Positions 24,257 through 35,600 of a stretch of 64,000 nt of DNA are shown here, piece after piece. Position numbers and translations under genes: made by a program. The notes beneath the pieces are model-generated. The model was not told where the DNA came from. It saw nothing but the letters and a program-made list of their open reading frames with translations, and ran no database searches. Every line of letters starts with the position of its first letter. Position 1 is the first letter of the stretch. Source of the stretch: Varanus komodoensis (Eukaryota; Chordata; Lepidosauria; Squamata; Varanidae); assembly GCF_004798865.1 (NCBI RefSeq), contig NW_025336346.1:4717273-4781272 (forward strand). The letters run 5' to 3'.

Positions 24257-24646
24257 TAAGACTTTTTAAGGTGCCATAAGGCATTAGAGCTTTTTAAGCA
24301 AGCTCCTATCCTCAGAAAGATGAAATTTTAAAACTGGTGTTTGATTTAAGGTACCTCAATGTGTAATCAATCAAAATAGAATAAAATGCTGTGTTAAGAA
24401 AGTGTACTATCAACTATCTGCTACTGCCCTTAGGAAATTAATGATTAACTCATGTTTAGGGGGTGAGTGTTCAGTCTTATTCAGGGTGGAATTGATTTAA
24501 AACACTTAAATCACTAGTCAATAAGAATAGATTTAAATCACAGTTTTCTACATAATTTGCATGCATGCTTACCTGACCTGTAGTGCTTGCATGCCGTTCT
24601 AGTGAAAGGATTGGGTGATCTATGCTTGCCCCAAGCTTACTATAAG
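24257..24646. other. RAD54L2: Intron, nothing clear
   Basis: No feature recognised apart from AT-rich intronic sequence. Confidence 0.5.
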
Positions 24647-24834
24647 CAATGGTCCCCAAACTTTTGGGGGCTGCTGCCCCCTTTTCATGTTGGACAACAA
24701 CCCTAGTGCCCCCATGCCTTTTTCTTTGTATTAGGTGTATTTCTCTACTGCCAATTTAAAACAACCGATTATCCCCACCCCCAGATTTTTCCACTGCCCT
24801 CAGGGGGTAGTACCATCCACTTTGGGAATCACTA
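24647..24834. mobile_element. hAT-like MITE
   Basis: Left end caatggtccccaaacttttg and right end cactttgggaatcacta are inverted copies of the common CAGTGGTYCCCAAACTTT hAT terminus. About 188 bp, no coding capacity. Flanks actataag and ttctaaag could be a decayed 8-bp duplication. Confidence 0.65.
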
Positions 24835-25291
24835 TTCTAAAGCTTTCTGATTTCCAAAGTGGTAGGAATATTAGGTTTCTAGGATGTAGTTGGACCTTTG
24901 GGTGCTTTTAGGCCTTCCCTGGATCCATTGTCTTAAACTAAAGAAGAAACTTTTACTTGAATTGCTTTTGTCAGGATCAGCTCTCCTCCTTAACAACATA
25001 CTGTAATGCACTCAAAAGGCTATCAGGCCTATCATCTCTGATAAGTGCTTAGTCAGTCTTGTCTTAAAAAGCTAGGAAATAGATACCTAGGTAATATTTT
25101 ATTCCTTAGCCATGTACATTTCAATTTTTTTTGCTAGACAAGCATTTTTAAAAATTACTGTTTGCTGATCCTTACTTTTCCCTTATTTATTTTTGGTCAA
25201 ATTTAGGCACATACAATGCCCCTCCCCCTTTTTTCGGGGAGATACTCAAACTAGCTATTTAGCTTTCTGTGTTACTTTCCACATCTTTTTG
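24835..25291. other. RAD54L2: Intron, nothing clear
   Basis: AT-rich intronic sequence with no exon or recognised repeat. Confidence 0.45.
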
Positions 25292-25412
25292 AACAGCCTT
25301 CTAACCTAACATCCTCCAAATATATTGGAGTATAATTGCCAGTGTAGCCATTAGCTGGAGAGGATGGGAGTTGTTGTCTGATACATATGGAGTGTGTCAT
25401 GTTGGGGAACAC
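25292..25412. mobile_element. Fold-back MITE copy
   Basis: Arms ttggagtataattgccagtg and aggatgggagttgttgtctg are inverted relatives around a short loop, as in the copies at 6578 and 59264. More diverged. Confidence 0.6.
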
Positions 25413-25571
25413 TGGTTCACAGGCTTTGCTGCTATCTTCTAGTGTTTGTGCTATCCTTAACATAGAAAATGAAAAGACTTAATAGGCTATTCCTCTTGAG
25501 ATCCAATCAATGCTGTGCCAGAGCAGCACCATCACCACCAATGTTTTTATGTAAATACAAAGCCAGATGAA

Positions 25572-25666
25572 TTGAATTACAATTCCCATATCCCAAGTCA
25601 GCTTCATGATTAGCCAAACTGGTTGAGGATGGTGGGAACTGTAGTCCACCACTTCTGGACAGCTGT
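25572..25666. mobile_element. Fold-back MITE copy
   Basis: gaattacaattcccatatcc pairs with ggatggtgggaactgtagtc. Same family as above, about 95 bp. Confidence 0.6.
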
Positions 25667-26159
25667 TCTACATGCATCACATTGTTACCAATGTTTTATC
25701 ACTTTGCCTGCATTTTTGCATCAGTGCAGCTTTCTTCCTGAGAGAAAATGTTTAATAAGATGTTAGTGTTTTTGAGTCAAAATTATTTTGTACTGAAATC
25801 TTTCTTTGTTGTTCTTCACCATTTTCTTTTACTGGTAACTTTAATGAAGTTGCTCCCCATTCCTTCTAAGTCATTAATGAATCATTGAATTATCACTGTG
25901 GCAGGCCATTGTGGAACATTAGTTTAGTAGTCTTCACTGGAGATTTAGCACTGCTATTTTCTATCGCTCTCTTCTTGGTTGTTTCCAAAGAGAGTATTAC
26001 CAAATTCTCATGTCTGCAAACTGCGTAGATTATCTTAAGGGACTGTGCAACCTGATACTGAGCCTACACGCTTACAAGCTGCTTGTTACATAGCTTTCAG
26101 ACAGCTTTGTGAGATAGGTAGGGTAGAATCTTCAAGACTGGAGCATGGGAAGATTTTTG
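25667..26159. other. RAD54L2: Intron, nothing clear
   Basis: No exon or repeat recognised. Confidence 0.45.
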
Positions 26160-26335
26160 TTACTTCAAGGACAGATCACTGTGGTTTGCTCTGCAAGGTT
26201 ACTTTGGAAATAGTTCAGAAGTTACAGCTGGTACAGCATGTGGCTTCTTCCTCATTTTGCAAATTAGGAAACATACAACCTGTCCTGCTTGATGCACTGA
26301 TTAGGTGTAACCTTCTGTGGCCTCTGTAGTCTTAA
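26160..26335 (+). mobile_element. Old L2/CR1-like RT C-terminal fragment
   Basis: An open frame gives DHCGLLCKVTLEIVQKLQLV followed by Q, H and further on NIQPVLLD. This lines up with DFCNVLYVGLPLKTVWILQM ... HITPVLYQ of the L2 copy at 9.9 kb. The similarity is partial, so this is an old fragment, and I cannot say which subfamily. Confidence 0.5.
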
Positions 26336-26749
26336 TCTATAAATGTTGTCCATGCCACACTTTGTTTGGGATGTACCTCTCTCCATACAAACCCTCCCTA
26401 TCCTTTTGAGATTTAAGAGAGTCTCTATATTCTTCATAAATTTCATTAAACACTATATTAAAGTGGCATAGAAATGAAAATATACTAAACATTTATCAGG
26501 ACAACTCTTCAAAAGATTAAGTTGAATTCTGCTTGTTTTTAAGAAGTACTACATGAACATATAATTATAATCATCCACTAATTAAATTAAAAATGGTGAA
26601 ATATATTACTGTTTTTGTGTTTTGATATAATTCTCAATCTGACAGTTTACTTCATAATTTCCAAAAATTGAATTGAAAAAATGTTTACAATAAAGTACTG
26701 AGTTGATGAAAATACCATTTACACTGAGAAAATTAGTATTATCTACAGC
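26336..26749. other. RAD54L2: Intron, nothing clear
   Basis: AT-rich intronic sequence without recognised features. Confidence 0.45.
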
Positions 26750-27057
26750 AGGGATGTGGGTGGCACAGTGGATTAAACTGTTGAGCCACTGAGCTGTTGA
26801 CTGGAAGGTCAGCAGTTCAGATCTGTGCAATAGGGTGAGCACCTGCTGCTTTCTCCCAGCTCTTGCTTACCTAGCAATTCGAAAGCATGCAAATGTGAGT
26901 AGATAAATAGGTACCACTTTGGTGGGAAGGTAACATTGTTCCATGCACCTTGGCATTTAGTCATGACAACTACATGATCACAGAAGTGTCTTCAGACAAC
27001 ACTGGCTCTTCAGTCAGCATGTACTGTATGTGTGGGGGAATCTTTACCATTACCTTA
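26750..27057 (+). mobile_element. Sauria-type SINE (tRNA head, RTE-like tail)
   Basis: The head ggtggcacagtggattaaac is the A-box region and ggtcagcagttcagatctgt the B-box region of a tRNA-derived promoter. The body has ctagcaattcgaaagcatgc, aatgtgagtagataaatagg and taccactttggtgggaaggt, and the end is gggggaatctttaccattac, all hallmarks of the Sauria SINE of squamates. It is nearly full length. Its spread depends on BovB/RTE LINE enzymes, which are present in this window. Confidence 0.88.
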
Positions 27058-27074
27058 TTGCTGGAGTGGACTTC

Positions 27075-27140
27075 AAAATGTTGGACTCCAGTTTCCATCA
27101 GCTCTAGCCAGCAAGAACTTTTTGGCTTGGTCAGTAAGGC
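27075..27140. mobile_element. Partial fold-back MITE arm
   Basis: aatgttggactccagtttcc followed by atcagctctagccagcaaga matches the left arm and centre of the fold-back MITE family. The right arm is not clear. Confidence 0.4.
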
Positions 27141-28685
27141 CATCCAAAATATGTAAACAATTATAATAAGCAAAACATGATTCCCAATTATTCATTATAA
27201 TGTCCTACTGGAGGTCATTATAGGGATGAAGCTGATGTTTATGCCTTGTTACCTTTTAACATCATGAGAGGAAAGGTTCCCTTCTGTATAAGTAACAAGT
27301 AATTTGTCAACTTCTTTTCCACTTTCTATCCTGCTGCTTTCTACTATAACCTCATATTTTCTAGCACATATTTCAGGTCACTTTATTTTTTTGTTCACAC
27401 AATGCTGGTACATTGGGCAATATTGTTGAATTCTTTGTATGTAAACTCCTTCCTTTGTGCATGAAAAATGCTCTGCTATGGTAATAGTAAGATTACTTTA
27501 AGTATCACTTAAGTTCAAACAAATGCTAGCTAAACATTTGAGGGTAATCTGTTCATCTTTTTGAAAAGTCCCCTATCTTCAGTGATTAAATATGGAATAC
27601 ATTTAGTGTGGGATAGGGTAGTTGAAATAATCTGTCCACAAAACTAGAGAGACAGGTTGGCTGAGTGTATTACATAATTTTCCTTTGTGGATGGATCTGA
27701 ACTGGGTCAAACTTCTGTGAGAAATGAGGGCAGGCTAGTGTCTATAATTCTTACCTGCCTGTGATATAGTATTAATGTTGTGTATCTGGTTTGCCAGACT
27801 GGCTGGAAGCCCTGTATAGAAGTTATGTTTATGTAACTGAAAACAGAGCAAATGCTAGGAACTCAGATGGGTGTACATAGTTCATTACAATGATAAAACT
27901 CTCAAAGGAGTTAACTCTATTGTTTTAACCAGGATCTTCGAAGGATTAGTTAACCTTTTAGAAACAGCTTTTATTTAACCCTGTAGCTACACAGTTGCAA
28001 TAGCATTTTAATAAGCCGTGGACTAGTCAAGTAAGCAATACATCAGGATAAACTGATGTGTTGGATGTGCGTTCCATTAAAATCAGTGGGATCTGTTTTT
28101 CATGTATTTATTTTCTTTAAAATAAAAATACATTCCCTTTTAAGTTTGCAATAACATTAAATTCATATGTTGAATATTTATTTTCAGCCATTGTATGTTG
28201 TCGAAAGGGGCTGAAACCATTGTGACATTTATTAGAATGCAATTTTAGAGTATTAGAGATATTTCTAGTTAGGGAAAGTGAGCAGGGCCTTAGGAAGAAA
28301 TGAATGATTCAGTCCTGCTTACTTCTGGGGTGTGCCATGTTTGCTTCTAAGTACACTTACAAACGTTTGGTACTTAGCATGCTGTCTGAAAATACTGCTG
28401 CATGATTCTGTCTGCTGATATCTCAGTAGATAGGTAAAAACCTTGTTCTACTTAATTTTGAGAAGGCTTAAAGTCAGTAATAATTGCATTATGGTCCTAT
28501 CCCCTCCGCCTTTGGTCATTTCCACAGGTGGAATGCAACTCGAGACTTCCCAGATTGGCATTTGGCTTGCAGACCGAAAAAACTTCCCAGTCTAAAAACG
28601 TAGAAAATACATGGATGGTACAGATAGCTAGCTCCCTTCATGGCTGCAGTTATCCACAGTAAACTATCCACTGCTGTTTTTATTC
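27141..28685. other. RAD54L2: Intron, nothing clear
   Basis: No exon. Around 28060-28110 (tgtgcgttccattaaaatca) and 28300-28345 there are weak traces of the palindromic 'cccattgaactcaatggg' MITE family. Otherwise unassigned. Confidence 0.45.
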
Positions 28686-28945
28686 ATGCATTGTATTATT
28701 ATTACTACTGCTATTATACAATGCGTTTATATGCCACCCTTTTTCCTTTTGTGAGGAATGTAAGGTTGCTTAGCTCCATATTATTCTCACAACAACAACA
28801 ACAACCCTGTGAGGTAGGTTGGAATCAGAGTTAGTTACTGACTCAAAGTCACTCAGTGAGCTTCATGGTCAAGTGGGGACTAGAACCTGGACCACCTGGG
28901 TTCTTCTAAGTCCAACATTAACCACTATCTCACACTGGCTATCAG
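28686..28945 (-). mobile_element. MIR-like SINE, near full length
   Basis: Read from the right on the minus strand: head agccagtgtgagatagtggt, then the complement of ggactagaacctggaccacc (B-box area), of actcaaagtcactcagtgag (core), of caaccctgtgaggtaggttg (3' core), and a tail complementary to atgcgtttatatgccaccct. The order matches the copy at 34095, in the opposite direction. Confidence 0.8.
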
Positions 28946-29468
28946 GTGTAGAAACACTATAATGTGGTGTCAGAAGAGGTATGTCATAGAGAATAAAGAT
29001 AGATTTTGAGATAATGAGAGCAATATGTAATTAGAAGAAGTAGCAAAGTCATAGAGAATGTAGTTTTTATGTTGCGTGCAGCTGACTAAAATAAACTATG
29101 AGAGATTCAAATATAGTACAAAACAACACTTATGTTTGCTTGATATAGTTCTGGAAAATTTGGATTTGCATCAGCTTGTAAATGGTGCCATCTACAGATT
29201 TGTAGATTGCTTTTGGGCTCTGGTTATAGCATTTTGTTCTCAGTATTAAACTAGAAAATACTGTTTGGATGGAGACATTGCAGTGCATATTCCCTTGTAA
29301 TGCTTTGTTATTAAAGTGGCTGTCACTTGCCTTAGGAACTGATTTACTTAGAAGAAATTCTAGTTAGCAACCATGGGATCTGGAAAGCTTGTATCAAATT
29401 GGGATAAGTGGTATGATGCCACCTGACTTGTGAGTTTTGCTTGATTTTTATGTCCTCTTTTTTTTCAG
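28946..29468. other. RAD54L2: End of RAD54L2 intron 1
   Basis: Ends in a strong acceptor: a T-rich tract (tgtcctctttttttttcag) directly before 29469. No other feature. Confidence 0.7.
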
Positions 29469-29678
29469 GGCTGCCTTAGCATAGATCATGAGCAGGTAAT
29501 GTACAGGGAGTGTGACTGGGAATCATGTCGGACGAGTCAGTCTCAGGGAGTGATCCAGATGTGGACCCAGACTTGGAGCAGGAGGATATGGAAGAGGAGG
29601 AGGAGGAGGAAGAGGAGGATGAAGCGATGGAAGAGGACAATGATGGGGATGATGAGGAAGACCTACTTGATGAGAATG
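29469..29678 (+). CDS. RAD54L2: RAD54L2 (ARIP4) first coding exon; coding part 29525-29678
   Basis: RAD54L2/ARIP4 is a nuclear SNF2-family DNA-dependent ATPase that binds the androgen receptor and acts in chromatin and transcription control. Seen here: acceptor tttttttcag|ggctgcc, 56 bases of 5' UTR, ATG at 29525 (A at -3), 51 codons, then the donor aatg|gtgagt, leaving one base of the next codon. The peptide opens MSDESVSGSDPDVDPDLEQE, then nine Glu in a row (residues 23-31), and ends DDEEDLLDEN. Human ARIP4, as I remember it, opens MSDESASGSDPDLDPDVELE, continues with a Glu run and has DDEEDLLDD, so the match is close. This is only the acidic N-terminal tail; the helicase domain lies beyond the window. 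The start is chosen by this match. Two upstream ATGs precede it in the exon (29488, 29499). A frame starting at 29499 runs through the exon but is basic and repetitive and is not the protein. Confidence 0.9.
29488..29499 (+). promoter_or_regulatory. Upstream ORF ATG-AGC-AGG-TAA overlapping a second upstream ATG
   Basis: In the 5' UTR of the RAD54L2 exon a three-codon ORF ends at TAA whose last A is the first base of another ATG (TAATG at 29497-29501). That second ATG is out of frame with the main start and reads through it. Such an arrangement can lower translation of the main frame or allow re-initiation. Function is inference only. Confidence 0.5.
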
Positions 29679-30305
29679 GTGAGTGATGAGCATGAAAGCC
29701 AGTGAATCATTACTTCAGTGTACTTACTTGAACTGTTAAATCCGGTGAATGAATCTTTTGATTTTTATGTAAGAAGAGGATTTGTTTGCTCCGGAATTTG
29801 CATATGTACCATATTTTGACCATATTAGTTAGTAGATTCTATAATGGGACAACCCAGTTCTGACTTGGTGGCTTGGACTGTTACAGCTAAAACAGTGTTT
29901 CTTCCAGCTTTGGTAAGCGGGCCAGAGCCATTTAGCTTCTCACCTGCCGCAGAATCTCTGCTCTGGCAATAGTATCTTGAGAAGATAGCAATCCCTTGAG
30001 AAGGTTGCAGTTATATTTTCTACTGTCTGAAATGGGACTATTGCGAACAGATCGGTTGTACTTTTCTTGTAAGGCATTTTATTTAACCTTCAGATGGCAG
30101 ATTTGAATGAATGAGAGGATCTAAAAGCAGGGCTATGTGTACTCTATATGAAAAATACTGAAGTTGTGTGCCAAAATTGTGCAGAGCATCTCAGTTTGCA
30201 TAATTTCTTTATAATTCTGCAATTATGACTGTTTTCCAAATGAATTCCATCATGCAAGTCATGGGGAGGCATCAGGAGCTATGTAGAGCACTGAACTGCC
30301 ACTGT
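29679..30305. other. RAD54L2: Start of RAD54L2 intron 2
   Basis: Begins with the donor gtgagtgatg. No other exon is recognised downstream within the window, so this intron would be over 34 kb. No repeat identified in this first part. Confidence 0.6.
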
Positions 30306-30318
30306 GGGGGGGGGGGGG
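30306..30318 (+). repeat. 13-base G run
   Basis: Homopolymer next to a CR1 3' end; length is likely variable. Confidence 0.9.
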
Positions 30319-30329
30319 AATTCAGGCTT

Positions 30330-30437
30330 CTTCATGGTGGGCATGTCGTGAGTGGAGCCGGCTGGTGCCAGAGGTCAGACTAGATAGCCCAGGAGACCCC
30401 TTCTGACTCGCTCTGTTTCTATGTTTCTATGTTTTTA
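30330..30437 (+). mobile_element. CR1 LINE 3' end
   Basis: ggtcagactagatagcccag followed by gagaccccttctgactcgct and the short repeated end tttctatgtttctatg is the conserved 3' terminus of CR1 elements of birds and reptiles. Only about 100 bases remain, the usual severe 5' truncation of CR1. Confidence 0.85.
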
Positions 30438-30684
30438 GCAAGTGTTGCTCATGTATAGGAAACTGAATTAGAACATAAAGACACAAGAAAAATTGCGTTC
30501 AGTTGGACCAAAGATCAGTCTGGCTCTGCAGTCTAGTACTTAGAGGCACCCAACAGATGCCTCTAAGAAACTCACAGTTGGGGAATAAAAGTGAACATCT
30601 CCCATTTTGCTCTCCTTAGTACCCAGTATTGAGAGGTATACTGCCTGCTGATTCAATGTTAACGAATAGTTAACAAATTTATTT

Positions 30685-31142
30685 AAAACATTTCTATGCC
30701 GCCCCCATCGCAACAAAGCCTCGGGGCGGCTCACAACAAAAACAAAAACATACAAAATTATACAAAAATTATACACTAAAAATATTAAAACCTGGTGCAT
30801 CTTGGCTTAATTTTTTTTTAAATCCTACACAATAAATTAACACTTAAAATAAGTTTTAAATAAAAAGGTCTTAGCCTGGCGCCGAAAAACAAATAACGAC
30901 GGTGCCAGGCAGACCTCTCTGGGGAGCACACTCCACAGGTGGGGCGCCACTGCAGAGAAGGCCCTCCTCCAGGTACTCACCCTCCTAATATTCACAGAGG
31001 GTTCCCGGAGAAGGGCATCTGTTGCTGATCTCAAGGGGCGGGAGGGCATATATGGACACAAGCGTTCCCCCAGATACTCAGGGCCCAAGCCATTGAGGGC
31101 TCCATAGGTCATAACCAACACCCAAATTAATAACAAATGGTT
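30685..31142 (-). mobile_element. L2-clade LINE 3' end
   Basis: The minus strand encodes the C-terminal RT region: VMTYGALNGLGPEYLGERLC, YMPSRPLRSATDALLREPS, RRAFSAVAPHLWSVLPREVC, FRRQAKTFLFKTYF. It is open over 30837-31136 and is followed by a 3' UTR with the complement of gccgcccccatcgcaacaaa. Closely related to the copies at 9.9 and 60.9 kb but of a different subfamily, 5'-truncated. Confidence 0.9.
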
Positions 31143-34094
31143 ACTAATTGATAGTAGTACCCTCCATAAATGTGTTCATTGTTGTTTTTAAAAGCCTGCC
31201 TGAGCTATTATTTAAATTAGCAACCAAGTCTTGCAGACTATGTCTCATTGTACATTGTAACCAACCATGGGTTAATCTTCTTTGCTCACTTCTGCTTTAC
31301 ATCCAGTTGAGCAAATAATCCAGGTGTCCAAGACTAGCACTCTGGGTTGTTAAAGAAGAAATAACCAATAATTTAAGCAAAATGCCAAACTTTCTCTGAG
31401 TTTTTTGCACCCCTGCTTAGACATATCATGTCCTCCAGTTTTACCTGTTACTTAAGGCTCTTTCTCATGCCTCCGTGCCACCCCACTGTTTTGTTTTTGC
31501 CTCTGGAGGAATTCTTTCTAAAGTACTTTTTCTTGTTAAATGAATTAAGAAGTGTGAGAAGACAACAATTCCTTATGAGAGCTGTGCAATTTTAAAGAGG
31601 AGAAAATACCAACACCCAGCTCCTATGGTATAGCCAGTAGCAGTTCCTTTATTTCCTGAGCATGTGCCCCATCTCATTTTCTTGCTGTTTTCAGACTATC
31701 ATATCATACCACAGCAATTAACTGAATTCCTGCTGCTGCTCATTAGAGTTGGTTTTGTTGCAAGCAGGTAGATCAGCAGGAATTATCTATTACCTAAAGG
31801 TGCTCTCTTTCTGCCCTTCTTCTTTCTAGAAACAACTTTAGTGCAGAGTTTGCCCATGACACTATCATGGTATGGGTTGTTGAATTCTGGGTTATTGTAT
31901 TGTATGAACCCAACTACACAAACAACCCAGAAAGAAAACCCATGGCTTGTTGTGGGGTTGTGAACTCTAGGCAGAAAAGTTGTCATTACATGTGTTTTGT
32001 TTTGTTTTTTTCGCCAGGCTAAAGAGGCTATGGGCAAGGATAGTAAAAACAAACAACAAAACAGCTGTTCTGTGTGCCAGTGCTACAGTATGAGTGGCAT
32101 TTGGGATATTAGGAAGAAGAAAGTGAAAGAAGAAGAAAACAACCCAGGGATTGAGGAGGGAAAGAAGAGCAGTTTGTTTAATAGTCTGCCAGACAAATGC
32201 TGGGTAGAGCAACAAACCATAGGTTAAACTATAAGTTCAATAAACAATGGGTTAGTGTTATATGTGAATCTGGTCAGTAACAACATCCGTTTCCCTGGAA
32301 CTGTAACATGAGGAAAGAAGCTGAGGCCATCCATTTTTTGGGGGGTAGCATCATACTAGATATATAAATAAAATGGGCATTTTGATAATTATTCCCACAT
32401 TGCATGTTGATACTTGTTTCCAAAAAAGCAATTGTTTTGAAATGGAAAAATGCTTCTAGGGCTTATTTTGCATGGCAGCTACTGAAAACTGTTTTTTTTC
32501 TTTTTGCTCTGAGTAGTTAGTTTGGACTATTTTGGAAGTGGGTGATGGTTGTTCCCTGTAATAGACTTGTAGGTTGGGCAGATTTTAACCTGTCACTTTT
32601 TTAATATTGACTGGGTGGTGCAGTATGACAACACATCTTGTTTTCTGAACCTGAATTGTTTTCCTTAGTGTGGCTTTTGCCTACACAGGCCACCACAACA
32701 ACTGATTCTAGAGGTACTAGGGGTTATTGTATCTATGAAGCGTTCTGTCATCAGAACCCAAATGACCAATCCCACTGTGCATATGGGAAATCAGCGAGGC
32801 CTTGGTAAGAGCAGCAAAAATAAACAAATCCCTTGCCACTATTGTTGGGGAGCCACTGGGCGAGTCCCAGTGTCAGCTGCCCCCAAAGTGTCCAAGCAGT
32901 ACTCCCCACTCCTGCTATGAATTATTCTGGGCTTGCCTCAGGTTCCTCCCCTCCTTTTTGGAGAGAGGGGAGATGCAAAAGTCAGCTGTACCCAGGTTTT
33001 TATTATTTTTCACTCTTCTTTTAGTGCAGTTATACAACTGTGATACTTTACAATAGCACAACTGTAGGGATTTGTAGTTTCAGATGAGGCAATGTCCAGG
33101 GGGAAGTCTGCTGCCAAGAGGCAGCAGGTACCCAGCATGAACATTGCCCCAGCCAAGGTTGCAAATTCATTTCCCCCACTTCTGGTTCCTCTTGACAGTT
33201 TGCAAAAGACAAATTGTCAATGTAAAATAAAGATGCCATGGATCTTTTGCTATGTAAAATGTTTCTGGAGATGCAGCACATGTCTCTCTTTTTTCTTTCT
33301 CTATTTCAGGTCCCATCAGGCTGCACAATTTGTCCTTCATTCTGAGCCTCTAGGTGCTTGGAAAAGTACAAAATGTGCACTTTCTCATTTGTGTTTCTCC
33401 TCATTTTTTCATTTGCACTTTCATTGTGCAATTTCCTACACTATTGTACTGCTGTGTCATGTAATTTTGCTTTCTGTTTTACTGCCCTGCCATTAATTTT
33501 GTGAAATGCGTGTGATCCTGCTCTCTTCTGCGAATCCTTTATTTACATTTGACAGCTAGCAAAAGAGACCAGTGGAAGGAGGTGACAAACACAAAGGCTT
33601 CAGGGGTGGGAATCAAAAGCAAAGAGAAGGCCTTTTGGGGGGCAGGTGTAGCAGTGTTTAAAATAAAAGGTGTTCACTAGGAACAGAGAAGCTCCCTGAC
33701 AAGAGAAACTCCCTCCCATCCACTAGCAAAAAAGGAAGTATTTTACCGAGCTCCTGTGAATATGTATCCACAAGAGTGCCTGCCATTCATCCCTACATAG
33801 CCCAACCCCCTTTTTGTTCAGAGTTGTTATCACAACAGTCACAAGGGGTATGCATAGCTAAAAGAAACTTAGTAGCCTGATTTCTATGATGTAGAAATGG
33901 AATTGATACTCCTGGAGACAATCTTTAAAAATTAAAAAAACCCAAAATGTTCATTAATTGAAATTATTTACAAAAGTTAATAAAATTTACTTTTCAAATA
34001 ATAGTCTGAGATTGCTTCAAGGTTCTTAAATGAAATACGACTGCTTACCATTCCTTAGTTGAGAATTTCAAGCACAACTTAATTTTAGTGGTTT
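31143..34094. other. RAD54L2: Intron, with possible unnamed repeat at 31255-32280
   Basis: No exon recognised. From 31255 to 32280 the motifs ccatgggttaatc, tgggttgttaaag, tgggttgttgaat, acccatggcttgttg and aatgggttagtg recur, suggesting an old DNA element with internal repeats; similar words occur at 17050, 50290-51080 and 57390-57500. From 32300 to 34090 nothing is recognised. Confidence 0.4.
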
Positions 34095-34325
34095 ATATTG
34101 GCTGTAGTGATTAAGAATGTTGGACTGGAAGTCCGGAGATCTGGATCCTAGTTCCCACTCAGTCATGGAGCTAATTGGGTGACTTTGGGCCAGTCACAGA
34201 CTCTCAGCCCAACCTACCTCACAGGGTTGTTGTTGTGGGGATAAGTTTGGGAGGAGGTTGAGAATTATATAAATGCCTTGAGCTCCTTGAGAGAAAAAAA
34301 GACAGAATATAAATATAATAAATTT
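34095..34325 (+). mobile_element. MIR-like SINE, near full length
   Basis: tRNA-like head with tagtgattaagaatgttgga (A-box region) and ctggatcctagttcccactc (B-box region), then gggtgactttgggccagtca, aacctacctcacagggttgt, aatgccttgagctccttgag and an aatataaatataataaat tail. This order is that of the MIR-related core SINEs of squamates. Its head and tail are complete, so it is the best-kept copy here. Confidence 0.85.
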
Positions 34326-35429
34326 CAGATCAAATTTCCTAAGCTAATTTCAGATCAGATTTCTCACATACAGAAACAGGATTAGGAAATTCCCTAAATT
34401 TCCTAACAAACAAGAACAGATGCTGTACACCTGCCTTCATCTGCCTCAAGCTGCTCCTGAATCTTTTGGCTTCCAGGACGATTAGATGTTTCGGAGACTA
34501 CTTTGTGAAGTTCAGACATAAAATAAGAACCTAAAATATATTGCATAATTTGGTTTGCTCATAAAATGAGCCTTTTTAGTGACAATACACATGAGTAATG
34601 GGCCCAGACCCACACAAAAATAGCTGAACAGTATTTCTTGTTTCTTCCTGAGTCATTGATTCAGACTCTATTCAAGTGTTGAATTCAAACATTGGGGATT
34701 CATTCACCCACCCATCAATGGCACTAGGGTCATTTTCAGCTCCTATTCCTGGTAGCTCAAGGTTGTTTGGCAGTACATTCCCCCTTGACTCTTAGATTTT
34801 ATATATGCTGTAGCAAGCAATAATAATATCTGGTATGAAGTCTTTTCCACATCCAGGAGTGTGTAGAGGGAACACTACTGCACATTTAAGTGGCCAACAG
34901 CATGCTCTAGCATGGCTGTGGTAGAAGTTAGGGTCTTTCTGGTCAGTCATTCTTGGACCCTGGTGCAGCACCATAAACCATGGCTGACGTGGTCTCTTGG
35001 GATGCACCTGGAGGTCATTTAGTGTGGTAGAGTGGGAGGGTAACAAAGAATTTGCCCATGGTCAGTCTGCCATAATGAATACCAGATGACAGCTGTGTCC
35101 TAGCTTTTCCCTGAAACTCCTGTGCAAACATTCATACACCTTCCTTTAGTATTGGAGTTCCAATGCAACCTGAAAAACATGCTGTTCAGCCTGTGCTGCC
35201 TATGGGCTACAGCAAGCAGGTCCTGGTTCACAGACCAAGTCTGGCATTCATCCTATTTCAGGTACCTGCAGAGAAAGAAGTAGGTGCCACTTTTCAAACA
35301 GCTAGCTTGCTTTTGTGTTAAGAATTCACATTGCTTGGTGGGTTGGTGGAAATGAAGGAAGCAGGATACTAAAGAGAAACTAAAGATACAGAAATAAATA
35401 TTTTTGAACATAGGAGTGGTGATCATGTT
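34326..35429. other. RAD54L2: Intron, nothing clear
   Basis: No exon or named repeat. Near 34325-34410 a 'tttcagatcaaatttcctaa' unit is repeated imperfectly. Confidence 0.45.
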
Positions 35430-35600
35430 TTAAGTCATTTAGATACCACCCAATAGCCAGAGCTCTCTGGATGGTTAACAACAATTTATCCAAAACAAGA
35501 AAATACAGTGCAAAATACAAAACAATAAAAACAGCATAAATGTTTCAATACAACATTTAGAACATAAATTAAAACCCTTTGAACAAATACACTAGACCTG
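35430..35600 (-). mobile_element. L2/CR1-like LINE 3' end
   Basis: ataccacccaatagccagag then ctctctggatggttaacaac and a long A-rich stretch with aaaatacaaaacaataaaaa match the antisense 3' UTR of squamate L2/CR1-type LINEs. Possible further extension to about 35830. Confidence 0.65.

Noticed and set aside
26750-26830. tRNA gene
   Set aside because: A- and B-box-like sequence is present, but it is the head of a Sauria-type SINE and does not fold as a proper tRNA.
29499-29705. 68-codon open frame through the RAD54L2 exon (Arg/Lys-rich)
   Set aside because: It is the +2 frame of the GAG-rich acidic tract and runs over the splice donor. Only the frame from 29525 matches a known protein. It is kept only as an upstream ORF.
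34095-34150. tRNA gene
   Set aside because: Head of a MIR-like SINE; continues into the SINE core and tail.
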